A stretch of DNA of 64,000 bases from Stercorarius parasiticus (taxonomy: Eukaryota; Chordata; Aves; Charadriiformes; Stercorariidae), in NCBI GenBank assembly GCA_013396915.1, contig VWZL01000317.1:41425-105424 (forward strand), in the 5' to 3' direction. Both the position numbers and the translations under genes were made by a program. Positions 39,801 to 49,559 of this stretch are shown here, in pieces (within the stretch, counting starts at the first letter, position 1; each line of letters begins with the position of its first letter). The notes below the pieces were generated by a model. The model was not told the DNA's origin. It did not search any database and worked only from the letters and a program-made list of their open reading frames with translations.

Positions 39801-42800
39801 TCTGAAAGAATAAATTATGAGTGCTCTGTGTGTTGACTTGGAAACTGATGCAGATTCATTTTTGTGGAGGTTTTGAAGAAATCTTTCATGGCAAGCATTC
39901 TCTTTGTATTGAAAAATAGCCTGAAGGTTGGTGTGTGTGTGTGGGGAAAGCTTTTTGTAAGTTTAATACCAGAATCACATGAGTACAGGATCACTTTTGA
40001 GTTCATTTATTAATGAACAAAGTATATTTTTTTTAGTAACTCTTTATTACTGAATGAGGCTATAAGAAGAACTAGTGTGGTTTACTGCATCTACTAAACA
40101 CTTCAAAGAATTGCTTTAGCCTAATTCTTTTGCCCAATATTTCCTTTAAAACTTGCAGGAGTGGAAATGCAGTGACTGTTTCTATAGTTCTGTTCATTCC
40201 CACAAATCTGGGACTCCTTGTTTTGCTGTGAAAGAATACCCAACCTATAGAGGTTTTAAAGACCATTTAATGGCCTCATCTCCTGGGCTTCTTTAGAAAA
40301 GTTATGTTAGATCAAGAAGTTCCATCTCATATATAACCCATGTACACTAAACTGCATTTCTTCTGTATTTTAAATTTTTTCTGACCATGCATAACTAAAG
40401 GTTCAGTCCCACTTCGTAGGTCAGGGAAGAGGGACATTGTCTGTACATGTAAACAGGACAAGTGTTGCCACTGAATTGATTAAATACTTCTAGGCTTGAC
40501 ATGCCTCATAGGCTAACAAGGCACTGTGTGAGCAAACTTAGGATTAGTGAATTTGCTTATTGTGTACTGTAGTACTTTAAGCCAGAGCAAACTAACTTTG
40601 ACTTTTCTATGTATGAAGAATGAACTAATGTAACTCAGTAGGGTTTAAGTGTACTACAACCAAATGAAATATAGGTAGTTATGGTGTCCCCAATATTCCA
40701 TGTGCAGTTTGAATTCTATGTAAGTAATCAGCTTAATTCCTAGATAAACTATTTCTCCTAATAGTATTTGTGAACATCTTAAATTCCCTTGAAGAAACCA
40801 ACCTTTTAGGTAATGAATCTGGAACTTTCAGTTTACAGTGCAATACTTAAGCTACTGGCAGTGTCAATATCCTGGTTTCAGCTGACTGAACTCTGAACCT
40901 GTAAGGCTTCTTTACTTATTAATCCACTACTATTAAAAAATCAAAGGGTTTTTTATTCTCTCCAATTTTATCTTAAGAAGGTACCCCCACATCCCAAAAT
41001 GTTTTTTTCATGCTAATAATATAGTGGGACTACTTCAAATGCAACTATACTATGGCCTATACTAGAAGTAAGTGCCTAAACTGAGAGTAGTTATTATAAG
41101 CAAGAGTTAAATTAAATTCTGTTCTTCATTAGTTATTCCCTGAACAGCCACAGAAAGTCTTTAAGGTCCTTTTGGGTGTGATAAAACTTTGTTTGTATGT
41201 CATGGCACTCTGCATTTATCACGTGCAGTCATCTTGGTGCTGGAACAATCTAGATGTCTGCATAGCAGTGTTAAATATAGTAAACATGCAGGGTTTGCAA
41301 CAGGACTTGAATCCAAAGCAGGGAAAAAACCTTGGAATATGATCATTAGAATAAACAACACCAAACACTGCTTTGAATCTTGTTGTTTTTTTCTTTAAAC
41401 TGTAAATCGAACAAACTCAAATGTATAAATGTGTGTGAGGGATGATCTAAGAAAAGAATTGGGTTGAGACACAGAATTTAGTAATTATTTTGTGAATGGA
41501 AATTGGAGGAGTAATCTATGGAAGGAATAATTGCACAAAAATATCTAGGTATGGAACAAATGGGAATTCCCTCTAGAATTGCAACAATTAGGAGCACTGT
41601 TTATTTTTAAACAATTAAGTGCATAAATCACCAGAATTGAATATTTTGAGATTTATTATCCTATAAATACTGCGTTACTTACATATCTGGTGTTTCTAAA
41701 TTAAGTCAATTTTTACCTTTCAGAACAGGCATGCTATATAACTTGACAGCGCCATGCAATGCTAACTGTGGATGTTTGCGCTCTACGTACTACCCAGTTT
41801 GTGGCAGAGATGAAGTCCAGTACTTTTCTCCCTGTTTCGCAGGATGTTCATCACATCTTTTCAACAACATGAAAAAGGTACTTCATGCTACAAAGATAGC
41901 TTACATGGTCTGCTCTGCTTTCCTGCAAAATGCATTCTATATATATAAAAAAAAAATTCTTCCTTTAGTATGACAGGAAATCACAGTATTTCTGAATCTA
42001 AGTGGTAATTACTACATGAAAAATAGATGTGGATTGGAAACACATGTCTAAACAGGATGAATGTTGGTATGTGTCAAAGTTCGATATTCTCTGACCAGGT
42101 GCTTTTACATACCCTTATGGAGGGTGTAATGTTTAGTATCAAATTTACTTACTTGATGGCAGTTGATGTTATGCAGGATTTCTGACTTAGAATGATACAG
42201 AATATACTGCAAAGCATACAGATGCAAGCTATGCTTAGCAAAACACAGCAATTGCAATACACAGTTCAGTCATGATACTAGTGCGATTCCCACTATTGGT
42301 CTCTGTAACATGCTCACCATCACAATGCTCGGCCTCCCTAGTTGTTGGGAAGGCATACGTGGTTTGAAGCACGCTCAAGCCCATTGCTCTCTTTGAAATT
42401 CTTCTGCTAGTTGTCTGGCTTTTTATAGTCTCTGTGGGCTCAGCCACATTCACCCAATGCTGGTCTGGCTAACTTAGGGAGACATTCACACTCTCTTAAT
42501 GAACTCGGGGAGAAACATTTACACCACTACTTGATTCACTCAACTGACATAGCTGTTTCTTTTCTGCATAGCTTTCTGTGCAACAGCTGTGGTCACTCAC
42601 AGTGTTCATTGTTCTGTGAGCTTCATGGGCACATTGCCCTTTCCTGTCTTCTCTGAGCCTTGTTCCATTATGGGGGTTTATTGGTCAGTCATCGTCTTCA
42701 TTTCTGCTAAACTTTCTAATGCTGAAAATACATTGAACATGAACGTACTTTAAATAGAGTTGACAATCAGAAAAGCAGAAATCAGCAACTGCCTTGATAT

Positions 42801-45800
42801 TAAACTGCAGTTCTTATCTAGATCCTATAAGCGTAATGTAACACTTATTGTATGCATGACAACCTGCTTCTGTGAGTTTCCAAACCTTGAATGTCAGTTG
42901 CCCCGATGTAGGAATGGTAAGCCATGGAAGTGGCTGGTTATTATCAAGCCTTCCCAGAACTGAAAGACCTTCTGTGCTTGTCTACTAGTACAACAAACAC
43001 TTGAGCAGGAATGTGGGAGGAGTGTAGGAAGATCCTAAAGGCAGGCAAGCTGAACCAGGGGCTGCCTCAGGGGACTTTTTATATCAGAAAAGAACAATTG
43101 TAAATGAGAGGAAATATTATCTAGAAGAAAATGTAGGAGACTGACTACTTCTTGCTGTGAAAACTTCACACTTCACTGATAAATGTGGGGTTTTTTTCCT
43201 TTGAAAACAAGCTTGGATGGATTTAAATGAAGACCATAAAACTATTCTGTCTGTTCACCTGCTAACAAAAGCAGTCCAGCATTGCTTCTGTGAGTAGAGC
43301 TCACCTCTCTTCCTGTCAAGTACAGCCCGGTGTAAAAACCAGCCTGTTTATAGCCAAGGCTGTCAAGCTAGATGAGCAGGGACTTGCCAACATCTCTGAA
43401 AAATCTTGTTTTGGATGCCCTTTCTTTGCCCTTTCTTAATTATACACAGTTATTGGTGTTATCCTCACCGATTTGTAATAAGATTTGAGTGGACAAGTTG
43501 GCACTTCAAGGCTTGCTCTGTTGGTGTCTTTGTATAATATTATGTACTGCATATGGTTGTGCCTCTAACTCCAAAATTTCTAGTTTTCAGGTTTTTTATG
43601 CTTGTCCTAAAAACTTGCTCCACACAAAATGGAGACTATTACTGTATTTTTAGATCACAAAATCGAAAATGACTTTTCCTTTGGTGTGCTGGATCAGTCA
43701 AGTTCTGCTGAATCAGTTTTAAAACAGTGTTATATGATCATCAGGAAGTAGACTGTTTCCCATAGTGTAGTCAGTGTGATGCAGACCCAATGAACATCTG
43801 CTGTATTAGTATTACTCAGTGTCATTCTTAGAGCTGAATTTTGTTTTGTAAATTATTTGTAGACGTACCACAACTGTTCCTGTATTGGGAGACCAAAAAG
43901 AGAAAATGATTCAGAAGACTTTCTCTTTGAAGCTGTCCCTGGGAAATGTCCAACACAATGCAGATTTTTACCTTTATTCCTGGCCTTCTTCTTTTTCACT
44001 GTTGTTTTCACATTTATGGCTGTTACTCCAACAACTGTGGCGATTCTCAGGTACGTTTTTTGGGCTGAGAAATAGGTGGCGTTCCTGTGAGAACTGACAT
44101 CAGTGAAATTCTTTAATTTCATTTTGCTTTGGAATGTGAACTTAAACCAATGTGCAAGGGATTTCCTGTTGTAGTACTTTGTGTGGTAAGCAGATATATT
44201 TGAAGCAGGGGACAGTCATACCAGTGTTCACTGTCTCTGTAATTACATTTGGTTAGTAGACACTGTTTGAATCTATTAAACAAACAAAAACAAACCCAAA
44301 AAACTTTCCTACTTGTAGAAAATCCCTCTTTTATGGGAGCTCTCACAACGGTTTTAGTCAAAGCAGGAAGGAACAAATACGCTGTGTGCTTGGATGAAAT
44401 ATTTGACTGGCCTGTGTATCGGTAGTGCCAGGACTTCAAATTGTACCAAGAAACAAACGAAACAGCAGTCAGTCTCATAATATCAACCTTTGATTCCTGT
44501 CTCAGGTCAGAGTTCTGACTTGCAAAATTGTAGTCTGTCAAGAACTGTAGAGTACCTTTTGTGTGATACTGCTGTTATATTTGTGGCAGTCATTAATATA
44601 AAACGTGACAGCGTGTATGTGGCTGTTAACCAGTGGTTTGACGATCTTTCAAATGCATGAAAGCTAGATACACTTTTTTTTCTTTGGTACATGGTCCTTA
44701 TTCTGAAAGTAGAGCTGTTTCACTTTATGTTGAAATCTGACTTGTACCTCGAGTACTTCTAGAGGGAAAATGTTCAGGATGCATAGGCATACGTGCACTA
44801 TACACATGATGTTTTGGGAGGGTGTGATTAGGTGCTCTTTTTCCAACCCTTAGGCATGGGGTTGGGGAGAGGAATGATACTCTGCAACAGCACTTTGTAG
44901 TAGCCTGTTCAGAGTTGGTCTAAATCTGGAATTAACAGCTTGTCATGTTACTGTGGTGGCAGAATAATGTGAAGTGTTGCCTTATCTTCAAAACTGAGCT
45001 GACATAGTTTTATTTAGATAATTCTAAGCAATAACACTTGGAATCTTGAATCCTTGTACACTTCAACTGAAATAGTGAATTAGTTTTTATGGAAGATAAG
45101 ACTGTAGAGCTGTTTAAATGTGCAAAACCTAATGTAAATAGCTAAATGTGAGCTAAGTTACTACAGTATATTCTGAGATCTTTTCAGTGGGCCTATTTTG
45201 TGCAACTTCAAGTGTAAACTCGTGTGTTCGTGACAGTGTTCTAGTGCTAGAAATAACCACCCACACTATGCAAAACTCATTCTCCTTTCTCTACTTACCT
45301 TTATGGGTAAGGAGATCCTAACAGTGGCTGTTGATAACTGCTCATCTTGGATATTTTTGTATGGGTAATCCTCATACATACTCCAGAATGAAGGAATAAC
45401 TCTTGAGTATTTAGATACTGTCTTTTTTTTGTCACTGACAGTGCTTCAATGATACAGTTTATTAAAGAAAACAGAGATGAAACTAAATTGTGTAAATTAA
45501 GATAGGTTGTATTTGACCTTCATGGTAGTATCTTTACGGCACTGTCAGGATAAAGTGGTTGTTCCTGGAGAAATATCTGAAAGAAATGGGTGCGAGGTAA
45601 GGAGGTAAATTCTGCTAGTTATTAAATCAATATATTGATTTGTATAGTGTAGGCCAGAACTGATTCATTGTAAGGTCAGGTGACTATATGTAAAGGTTAT
45701 GGGAAATATAACACCTTGTGCCGTGCTGAAGCCTATTCATGTATTGTTTCTTTAGAAACAGTAGTTCAAGATTGCATCCTAGCACTGTCCTTAAATCCTT

Positions 45801-48788
45801 TGTTGTTCTGTGTAAAAAAATGTTCAACAGTGTATCAGGGTGCTACCGCTTAGCTAGCTTTTTACTTATGCTGTTTTGTTAAACTAGCTCAATCTAAAAT
45901 TCCTTGATGAGCTGTTGGAGTTGCCTCTATCTTTTGACAAAATATCTCTTGAAGTTGTTTGCTTACTTGTTCTGTACACTGGATTTCTAAAACACTCTGC
46001 AATTAACAGGTTAAAACAGTATATTAAGACAAAGCATATTCACTGAGGGACAAAGGAGAGAAATAGAATGGTTAAAACTTGTTTACCAGGTCTTAAACTG
46101 GAAATCTTGTTTGCAGGTGTGTGCCAGATAAACAGCGCTCATTTGCTCTTGGAGTACAGTCAGTGTTTCTGCGACTACTGGGTATGACTTCCTTGTTGAA
46201 ATGCTTGCCTCTGAGTGATACACATTTGATGTTTTTCTAGACTTAAAAAATAATGTGTTAAGAAGCTTTCAGAGGAGTCTGAAACAGCCCGTTATTGGCT
46301 TATAGAATACATTTGTTTTAAGGCAGATGCCATCTGGATTCAAATTCCTCTTTAAATAGTGCATGCGTACTCATTTTAGCTGTTCTTGTTCTCATCACCA
46401 TGAAGAAAATACAGGTAACTGACATTCTTTCAGCAAAAGGCACCTGCTGCCACTTCCCCCAGGAGGAGGCCTATTCTGAAAGTTAAGAAACAGTGATGTA
46501 ATAGAAAACAGCTTCATGTAGTTAATATCTCAAGATTCAGAAGATATCTATGGCAGAGTCCTAAATCTTGACTTCACTGTGGAGCTTAGGATAGGAGAAC
46601 TCTTCAGACGCAGTCAGTACAGGCAGTGGAAAGGCAGTAACTAACAGCGTTACTGCCAACAAGGTACTTAGGCTGTAGACTTGAGGGGTCCTGAACAGAA
46701 AAGCTGTAGTGAGGACATAGCTGATTGTTAGCTTAAGAACAGTTTAGGTCTTGAGTAGGTTAAGTAGACATGCAGTGATGTACCTGGAGCATTTATTATA
46801 AAATTAGCTATAGCTGGATGCAAAATACTTGTGCTTTATGAAGCACTGTTGAAACAAATATCACACAAATCCAATAAATTCTACACAGGAATAATTTAAA
46901 CACTACTCATTTCATGTGAATTTGTTCCTAGAAGCTTCACTACATCTGAGGGATGGAAAAAATGTGTAGTTGAACTTATTAGCATAATATTTTAGTTCTC
47001 TGCGTTTGGAACAGGTTAGTGTGTATGATCTAAGAAGAGAGACTTCTTTTCCTTCAGTTGAACTCCTGCTTCCTTGATTAGCTGGTTTTCCCCCCCTAAT
47101 TTTCATCACATTTTTCTTTTCCAATGAAAACTGAGGAAGTTATGAGAAGCTCAAGTCTTTGAACAAACTTCTTGCTTGATAAAGTGAGAGCAGTATAAAG
47201 AACTGGCTGGCACTCTATGCATCCTACCTATTAATTGAGAGCAATGGAAAAGGCACACCTGCTATGTAATATGATTTTGATTAAATTGTTATGTTTAGTG
47301 TGTGGCTCTCCCATTTATCCTCCCCACCAGCCCGGCATTTTACTGTATGCATTAAGGCCAGGTAAGACTATTCCAAGTAACTCAAATGTTCTAGCATGTT
47401 ATTGTGATTTTTAGGTACTATTCCTGGACCAGTTTTGTTTGGTGTTGCTATAGACAACAGTTGCACTCTGTGGGATATTGATGAATGTAATACTAAAGGA
47501 GCCTGTTGGGTGTATGACAATGAAAGAATGGCTTATCTGCTGATGGGGATAAGTAAGTGACTTCTTCATATTAAGTACGTGTACAAAGTAATAGATATAC
47601 AGACTTTGACTGCTTGATGGGAATTACTTTAAAATACAACCTTAAACTCTTATCTTTTAGCAGCGGTATTTGTTTTAAAAAACCACTTTATTTTTTTCAT
47701 AAATAATGACAAGCAAAGTATCATGGAAGGAGTAAGGACACATTAAGTCGCTCTTAAAAATTACCTACAAGACTCTTTTTTTAACAATAATAGAAAATAT
47801 TTTTACTCTTCAGTCTTTCTTCATTGCCACACTTTATTTACTGAACTTTAAGAGATTGGTGCACGTTTCATTCTTACCTGGCTTGGTCTGTTGGCAGCTT
47901 AAGGTCTGAAGAGCTTTCTTCCTCTTGTCATATTTCAGTTCTTTTCCCTAAATTAATATCAAGATCTTGAAAATATCTCTGAACACTAGTCAAAATTTTT
48001 CCCAACTTGTTTAACAATCTGTTCCCTTCAAGTATGTGACAGACGTATAAGGCAGGCTAAGCTTGCATCTGTGGTAACTGCTGTTGTCCTGTCTTTTAGC
48101 AACTGTGATACAGTGCATAAAATGAACTGCTAACATCTAATCTTGAAACTGAAAAAGCAGGAGTCACAACTTCAGGTTTCAGTATCTGAGGCATATTTGT
48201 GATAAAATACAATCCCTCCTCTTCCCAAATTCCACAAACATCATTGTGTACCAGTGATGAGTAAATGAAACAACCTTTTAAGGTAGCTGAGGAGAGAATC
48301 CTTAACAGGCTTGTATTTGGGGAGTTTTAGTTTATGGCAAAGAGAATACTGATGTAATGAAGAACAGTACTGAAGCAAGAAATAAGGAAGACTTGCACTG
48401 CAGGCTAGAATGGGGTGAAGAAATACAGAACTGAAGTAATGGCAATAGCTGCTGCAAGCAAGAACTGGCAGGCAGGTGACGGGTCTGAAGTTGGTAAGAC
48501 TGCCTTTACCTGCCCTTTGTGGTTCATGCGAAATACATGGAAATTCACAGAATCTGTTTTAAATCAGTGTAATTCACCATGTGAAACTTTGTAAATGACT
48601 GAAATGCTCTTAACTACTGTTGAAGGTGACTGCAATAAGGACTCTTCTGTTCTTTGCATTTAGGTGCTGCTTGCAAAATCATCACGATCATCTTTGTGGT
48701 CATGGCAGTGTATTTGTATAAGCCTCCACCAGCAAGTGCAGCCCTGTCGCAAAAGGATTCAGAAATGGTACATTCTATAAGTACATAA
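18603..48788 (+). CDS. SLCO4C1: SLCO4C1, organic anion transporter 4C1 (13 exons, 672 aa)
   Basis: Spliced coding region 18603-18816, 24084-24347, 30724-30918, 32599-32695, 33656-33777, 34678-34793, 35109-35253, 36791-36986, 41724-41877, 43863-44050, 46117-46181, 47415-47552, 48664-48788. It sums to 2019 nt with no stop before TAA. Seen: N-terminal GIENPVF motif, FGERGHKPRW (residues 118-127) after TM2, the OATP signature around DDPRWLGAWW (263-272), and an extracellular loop with 11 cysteines (436, 461, 465, 467, 476, 487, 491, 506, 508, 530, 534) of Kazal type. N-glycosylation sequons lie at N171, N175, N449, N456 and N505. Family knowledge: OATPs are 12-TM plasma-membrane, sodium-independent carriers of amphipathic organic anions; mammalian OATP4C1 is a renal basolateral carrier of cardiac glycosides, thyroid hormone, cAMP and methotrexate. 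Bird substrates are inferred. Human OATP4C1 is about 50 residues longer, mainly at the N-terminus. Among paralogues (SLCO4A1, SLCO6A1), 4C1 fits best from recalled similarity along the whole length. Confidence 0.95.
18817..24083 (+). other. SLCO4C1 intron 1
   Basis: A 5.3-kb GT-AG intron with donor gtaacc and a strong T-tract acceptor ending tttgtag. The first ~150 bases are still part of the GC-rich island; the rest is AT-rich unique-looking DNA. I see no CR1, LTR or additional coding exon in it. Confidence 0.85.
24084..24347 (+). CDS. SLCO4C1: SLCO4C1 exon 2 (residues 72-160)
   Basis: It encodes the rest of TM1 (GIVVNGLINISIS), TM2 (about 98-117), the conserved intracellular FGERGHKPRW segment (118-127) and TM3 (about 128-146). 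This FGERGHKPRW stretch is highly conserved in the OATP4 subfamily. Acceptor ttgtag, donor gtaagt; both junctions are phase 1. Confidence 0.96.
24348..30723 (+). other. SLCO4C1 intron 2
   Basis: The largest intron (6.4 kb, gtaagt...cag). It contains one old CR1 3'-end fragment at about 26985-27187, listed separately. The rest is AT-rich with short A- and T-runs and no recognisable exon or RNA gene. Confidence 0.85.
26985..27187 (+). mobile_element. Old, degraded CR1 LINE 3' end in intron 2
   Basis: The stretch resembles the CR1 3' end: a segment equivalent to 'gtcaagcattg...aggttacccag', then 'tttcaagaccctgctg', 'gagcaatttggtctgc', 'ggaggttgaactacatga' and 'ccaacctgaattattcc' just before a tail-like 'atgag'. 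Many substitutions relative to the other CR1 copies in the window mark it as much older. It is in the same orientation as the gene. Confidence 0.7.
30724..30918 (+). CDS. SLCO4C1: SLCO4C1 exon 3 (residues 160-225)
   Basis: It encodes extracellular loop 2, with two sequons (N171-F-T and N175-A-S) and two cysteines (162, 174), then TM4 (about 185-209, YVFILGQLLLGVGGTPLYTL) and the conserved DDSVPKHKSSLYIG turn. Acceptor ttcag, donor gtaact; phase 1 at both ends. Confidence 0.96.
   Translation, partial: TRVKFQEQALLTSLAMPAQSLHFPTICMCLSWDSCCWELEELHYILWGQLLLMIVSQNTSLPFI
30919..32598 (+). other. SLCO4C1 intron 3
   Basis: A 1.7-kb GT-AG intron (gtaact...tctag) of AT-rich sequence. No repeat or exon was recognised. 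Confidence 0.85.
32599..32695 (+). CDS. SLCO4C1: SLCO4C1 exon 4 (residues 225-257)
   Basis: It encodes TM5 (GIGYAMSLLGPAIGYVLGGQ) and a short loop ending LPE plus two bases of a Ser codon. The exon end is set by the reading frame: joining AG to the T that opens exon 5 restores S-T-K-I-D-Q-D-D-P-R-W. The intron then begins GCAAGA rather than GT. Reading on to the next plausible GT (near 32711) meets a TAG stop first. Confidence 0.92.
32696..33655 (+). other. SLCO4C1 intron 4, GC-AG type
   Basis: The intron starts AG|GCAAGA and ends cccag. GC donors are a known minor class processed by the major spliceosome and normally need strong exon and +3 to +6 matches; here the exonic AG and intronic AAG are present. 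The intron also holds a perfect 41-bp tandem duplication (33277-33358). Confidence 0.85.
33277..33358. repeat. Perfect 41-bp tandem duplication in intron 4
   Basis: Two identical 41-bp units, 33277-33317 and 33318-33358, each starting tgattatgaagattctttct and ending tttttcagtatc. The lack of any difference implies a recent event or an assembly duplication. Each unit contains a polypyrimidine-cag like motif (tttttcag), about 300 bp upstream of the true exon 5 acceptor. Confidence 0.97.
33656..33777 (+). CDS. SLCO4C1: SLCO4C1 exon 5 (residues 257-298), OATP signature
   Basis: It encodes the end of extracellular loop 3 and TM6 with the superfamily signature DDPRWLGAWWIAF (263-275). The family pattern is D-x-R-W-(I/V)-G-A-W-W-x-G-(F/L); here the I/V position is Leu (as I recall for mammalian OATP4C1) and the Gly after WWx is Ala (A274). 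TM6 then runs into IIPFSCFPKHLPG. Acceptor cccag, donor gtaatt. Confidence 0.96.
33778..34677 (+). other. SLCO4C1 intron 5
   Basis: A 0.9-kb GT-AG intron (gtaatt...tgtag). It contains a ~15-base A run near 34371. No other element was seen. Confidence 0.85.
34678..34793 (+). CDS. SLCO4C1: SLCO4C1 exon 6 (residues 298-336)
   Basis: It encodes the hydrophilic cytoplasmic loop between TM6 and TM7, rich in Glu, Lys and Ser, ending GKSFKDFPIALL, which is the conserved lead-in to TM7. The exon closes on a codon boundary with donor gtaagg. This loop is the least conserved internal part of OATPs, so identity rests on its flanks and frame. Confidence 0.93.
34794..35108 (+). other. SLCO4C1 intron 6
   Basis: The shortest intron (315 bp, gtaagg...catag). 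It contains a small imperfect direct repeat near 35023-35055 (two copies of tgacttctagttta). Nothing else is visible. Confidence 0.85.
35109..35253 (+). CDS. SLCO4C1: SLCO4C1 exon 7 (residues 337-385)
   Basis: It encodes TM7 and the start of TM8: ILLKNPVLMSLIIASSSEAL, then the strongly conserved ATGFATFLPKFIENQFG and the SSFSATLGG segment. Acceptor ccatag, donor gtaatg; the exon ends phase 1 within a Gly codon completed by exon 8. Confidence 0.96.
35254..36790 (+). other. SLCO4C1 intron 7
   Basis: A 1.5-kb GT-AG intron (gtaatg...ctctag). It has a short TTTA microsatellite near 35530. Open frames in it (such as 35883-36254) have no recognisable domain and are not flanked by conserved sequence. 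Confidence 0.85.
36791..36986 (+). CDS. SLCO4C1: SLCO4C1 exon 8 (residues 385-450)
   Basis: It encodes TM8 (LVLIPAAALGQIISGILVSK), a short cytoplasmic loop with three cysteines, TM9 (about 413-434) and the start of the large extracellular loop: K-C436-GNEPFAGVSETYNG, with sequon N449. Acceptor ctctag, donor gtaaat; it ends phase 2. Confidence 0.96.
36987..41723 (+). other. SLCO4C1 intron 8
   Basis: A 4.7-kb GT-AG intron (gtaaat...ttcag). It contains a 10-base G run near 39072, an A run near 39600 and a short GT repeat near 39930. I see no transposon or extra exon. Confidence 0.85.
41724..41877 (+). CDS. SLCO4C1: SLCO4C1 exon 9 (residues 450-501), Kazal-like loop
   Basis: It encodes the core of the extracellular loop between TM9 and TM10, with cysteines 461, 465, 467, 476, 487 and 491 in the arrangement PCNANCGC...YPVCGRDEVQYFSPCFAGCSS. 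This spacing is the Kazal-type pattern typical of OATPs, and in characterised OATPs these cysteines are disulphide-bonded. Acceptor ttcag, donor gtactt; the exon ends on a codon boundary. Confidence 0.96.
41878..43862 (+). other. SLCO4C1 intron 9
   Basis: A 2.0-kb GT-AG intron (gtactt...ttgtag). The segment around 42230-42700 has some LTR-like features in the minus orientation and is listed separately with low confidence. The rest is featureless to me. Confidence 0.85.
42230..42700 (-). mobile_element. Possible degraded LTR remnant in intron 9
   Basis: This stretch is richer in GC than its surroundings. On the minus strand it shows a TATAAAA box (42421-42427) followed by a purine-rich transcript-start-like region, reminiscent of an LTR promoter. 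I could not find clean TG...CA ends or a target-site duplication, so it may simply be unique intron sequence. Confidence 0.25.
43863..44050 (+). CDS. SLCO4C1: SLCO4C1 exon 10 (residues 502-564)
   Basis: It encodes the end of the cysteine-rich loop (C506, C508, C530, C534; sequon N505) and TM10 (about 536-560, FLPLFLAFFFFTVVFTFMAV), then TPTTVAILR. A charged linker (GRPKRENDSEDF) separates the two cysteine pairs. Acceptor ttgtag, donor gtacgt; it ends phase 2. Confidence 0.95.
44051..46116 (+). other. SLCO4C1 intron 10
   Basis: A 2.1-kb GT-AG intron (gtacgt...ttgcag). A minus-strand open frame at 44119-44541 has no recognisable motif. No repeat was identified. Confidence 0.85.
46117..46181 (+). 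CDS. SLCO4C1: SLCO4C1 exon 11 (residues 564-586)
   Basis: A 65-nt exon, too short to stand out as an open frame. It encodes R-C-VPDKQRSFALGVQSVFLRLLG. The (K/R)-QRSFALG-(V/L)-Q motif is one of the most conserved OATP segments, between TM10 and TM11. Acceptor ttgcag, donor gtatga; it begins phase 2 and ends phase 1. Confidence 0.95.
46182..47414 (+). other. SLCO4C1 intron 11
   Basis: A 1.2-kb GT-AG intron (gtatga...tttag) with no recognised element. Confidence 0.85.
47415..47552 (+). CDS. SLCO4C1: SLCO4C1 exon 12 (residues 586-632)
   Basis: It encodes TM11 (GTIPGPVLFGVAID), the conserved extracellular loop 6 with its three cysteines (NSCTLWDIDECNTKGACWVY), and the beginning of TM12 (MAYLLMGIS). 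GxIPGPxxFGxxID is a hallmark of OATPs. Acceptor tttag, donor gtaagt. Confidence 0.96.
47553..48663 (+). other. SLCO4C1 intron 12
   Basis: A 1.1-kb GT-AG intron (gtaagt...tttag) of AT-rich sequence with no recognised element. Confidence 0.85.
48664..48788 (+). CDS. SLCO4C1: SLCO4C1 exon 13, C-terminus (residues 632-672)
   Basis: It encodes the rest of TM12 (KIITIIFVVMAVYLYK) and a short cytoplasmic tail (PPPASAALSQKDSEMVHSIST), then TAA at 48786-48788. The tail does not end in a classical class I PDZ-binding pattern (the residue at -2 is Ile). Acceptor tttag. Confidence 0.95.
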
Positions 48789-49550
48789 ATCGTGAGCAAA
48801 TTGGGGGCTTTTGAAAGAGCCAGTAAGAATAAGCATTGTTACAACTCTTGTACCAAAGTTCTCGTACACCATTACCTAAATATAAAAGATTATATTCAAT
48901 TCATGAACAACTTAGAATATTTGTGAATGTGTGTAGTGTTCTCTAACTTTCTAAACATACTTTTTAGTAATCCGTTGTGTATACCCAAAAAGTGACACTT
49001 AAATTTACAGTCTAGTTTTAAATGTCTAATTTATAAGTGAAAGAAGGTGGGACACTCTGATCAAAAAAAAAAAAGGAAAAAAAAACGAACCAGGAAAAAA
49101 CTGAACTGAGCTGACTGTGAGCCTCATTTTCCCTGCTTAAAGTAATACTAAAGTGAGACTGTAGTGGGAGAAAACAAGTAACTTGGGATATTAAAGGGAA
49201 CTGTGGATGTTTAAAATGGACTTATTTTAATGTGGACATAATCTGGGCTACTGCCTTATTTGGGGATTTTGAGTGTAGATACACTTGGGAATGTGCAAGT
49301 ATGAACATGTTTTAAAAATATTTTTATATGTTATCTTAATGGCATAAGTTCACTTGTTTGTAGAAAAATGTAAAAAATGTAAATAGTTATTATAGGATAG
49401 CTGGGTTTGTAACAGCAAAATATTTGTTAAATTAAGTGCCTGAGTTTCTGTCTGGAATTTATATAGTAGGTGGCTGTCCAGCTGCTTTCTTGAAGCATTG
49501 TTAACATTTTTCTATAAAACTGGAAAATAAAACCTATTTTCTTACCACTT
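48789..49550 (+). other. SLCO4C1 3' UTR
   Basis: AT-rich sequence follows the stop codon up to an AATAAA signal at 49526-49531 and a GT-rich segment (tatgctgtgtcatttt) about 25-35 bases downstream, as expected for cleavage near 49545-49555. An A-rich stretch lies at about 49063-49086. The exact cleavage point is inferred. Confidence 0.7.
49526..49531 (+). terminator. Polyadenylation signal AATAAA
   Basis: This is a canonical AATAAA about 740 bases after the SLCO4C1 stop codon, with a GT-rich downstream element beginning about 20 bases later. I chose it as the main signal because this pairing is clear. Confidence 0.7.
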
Positions 49551-49559
49551 CTATGTATG

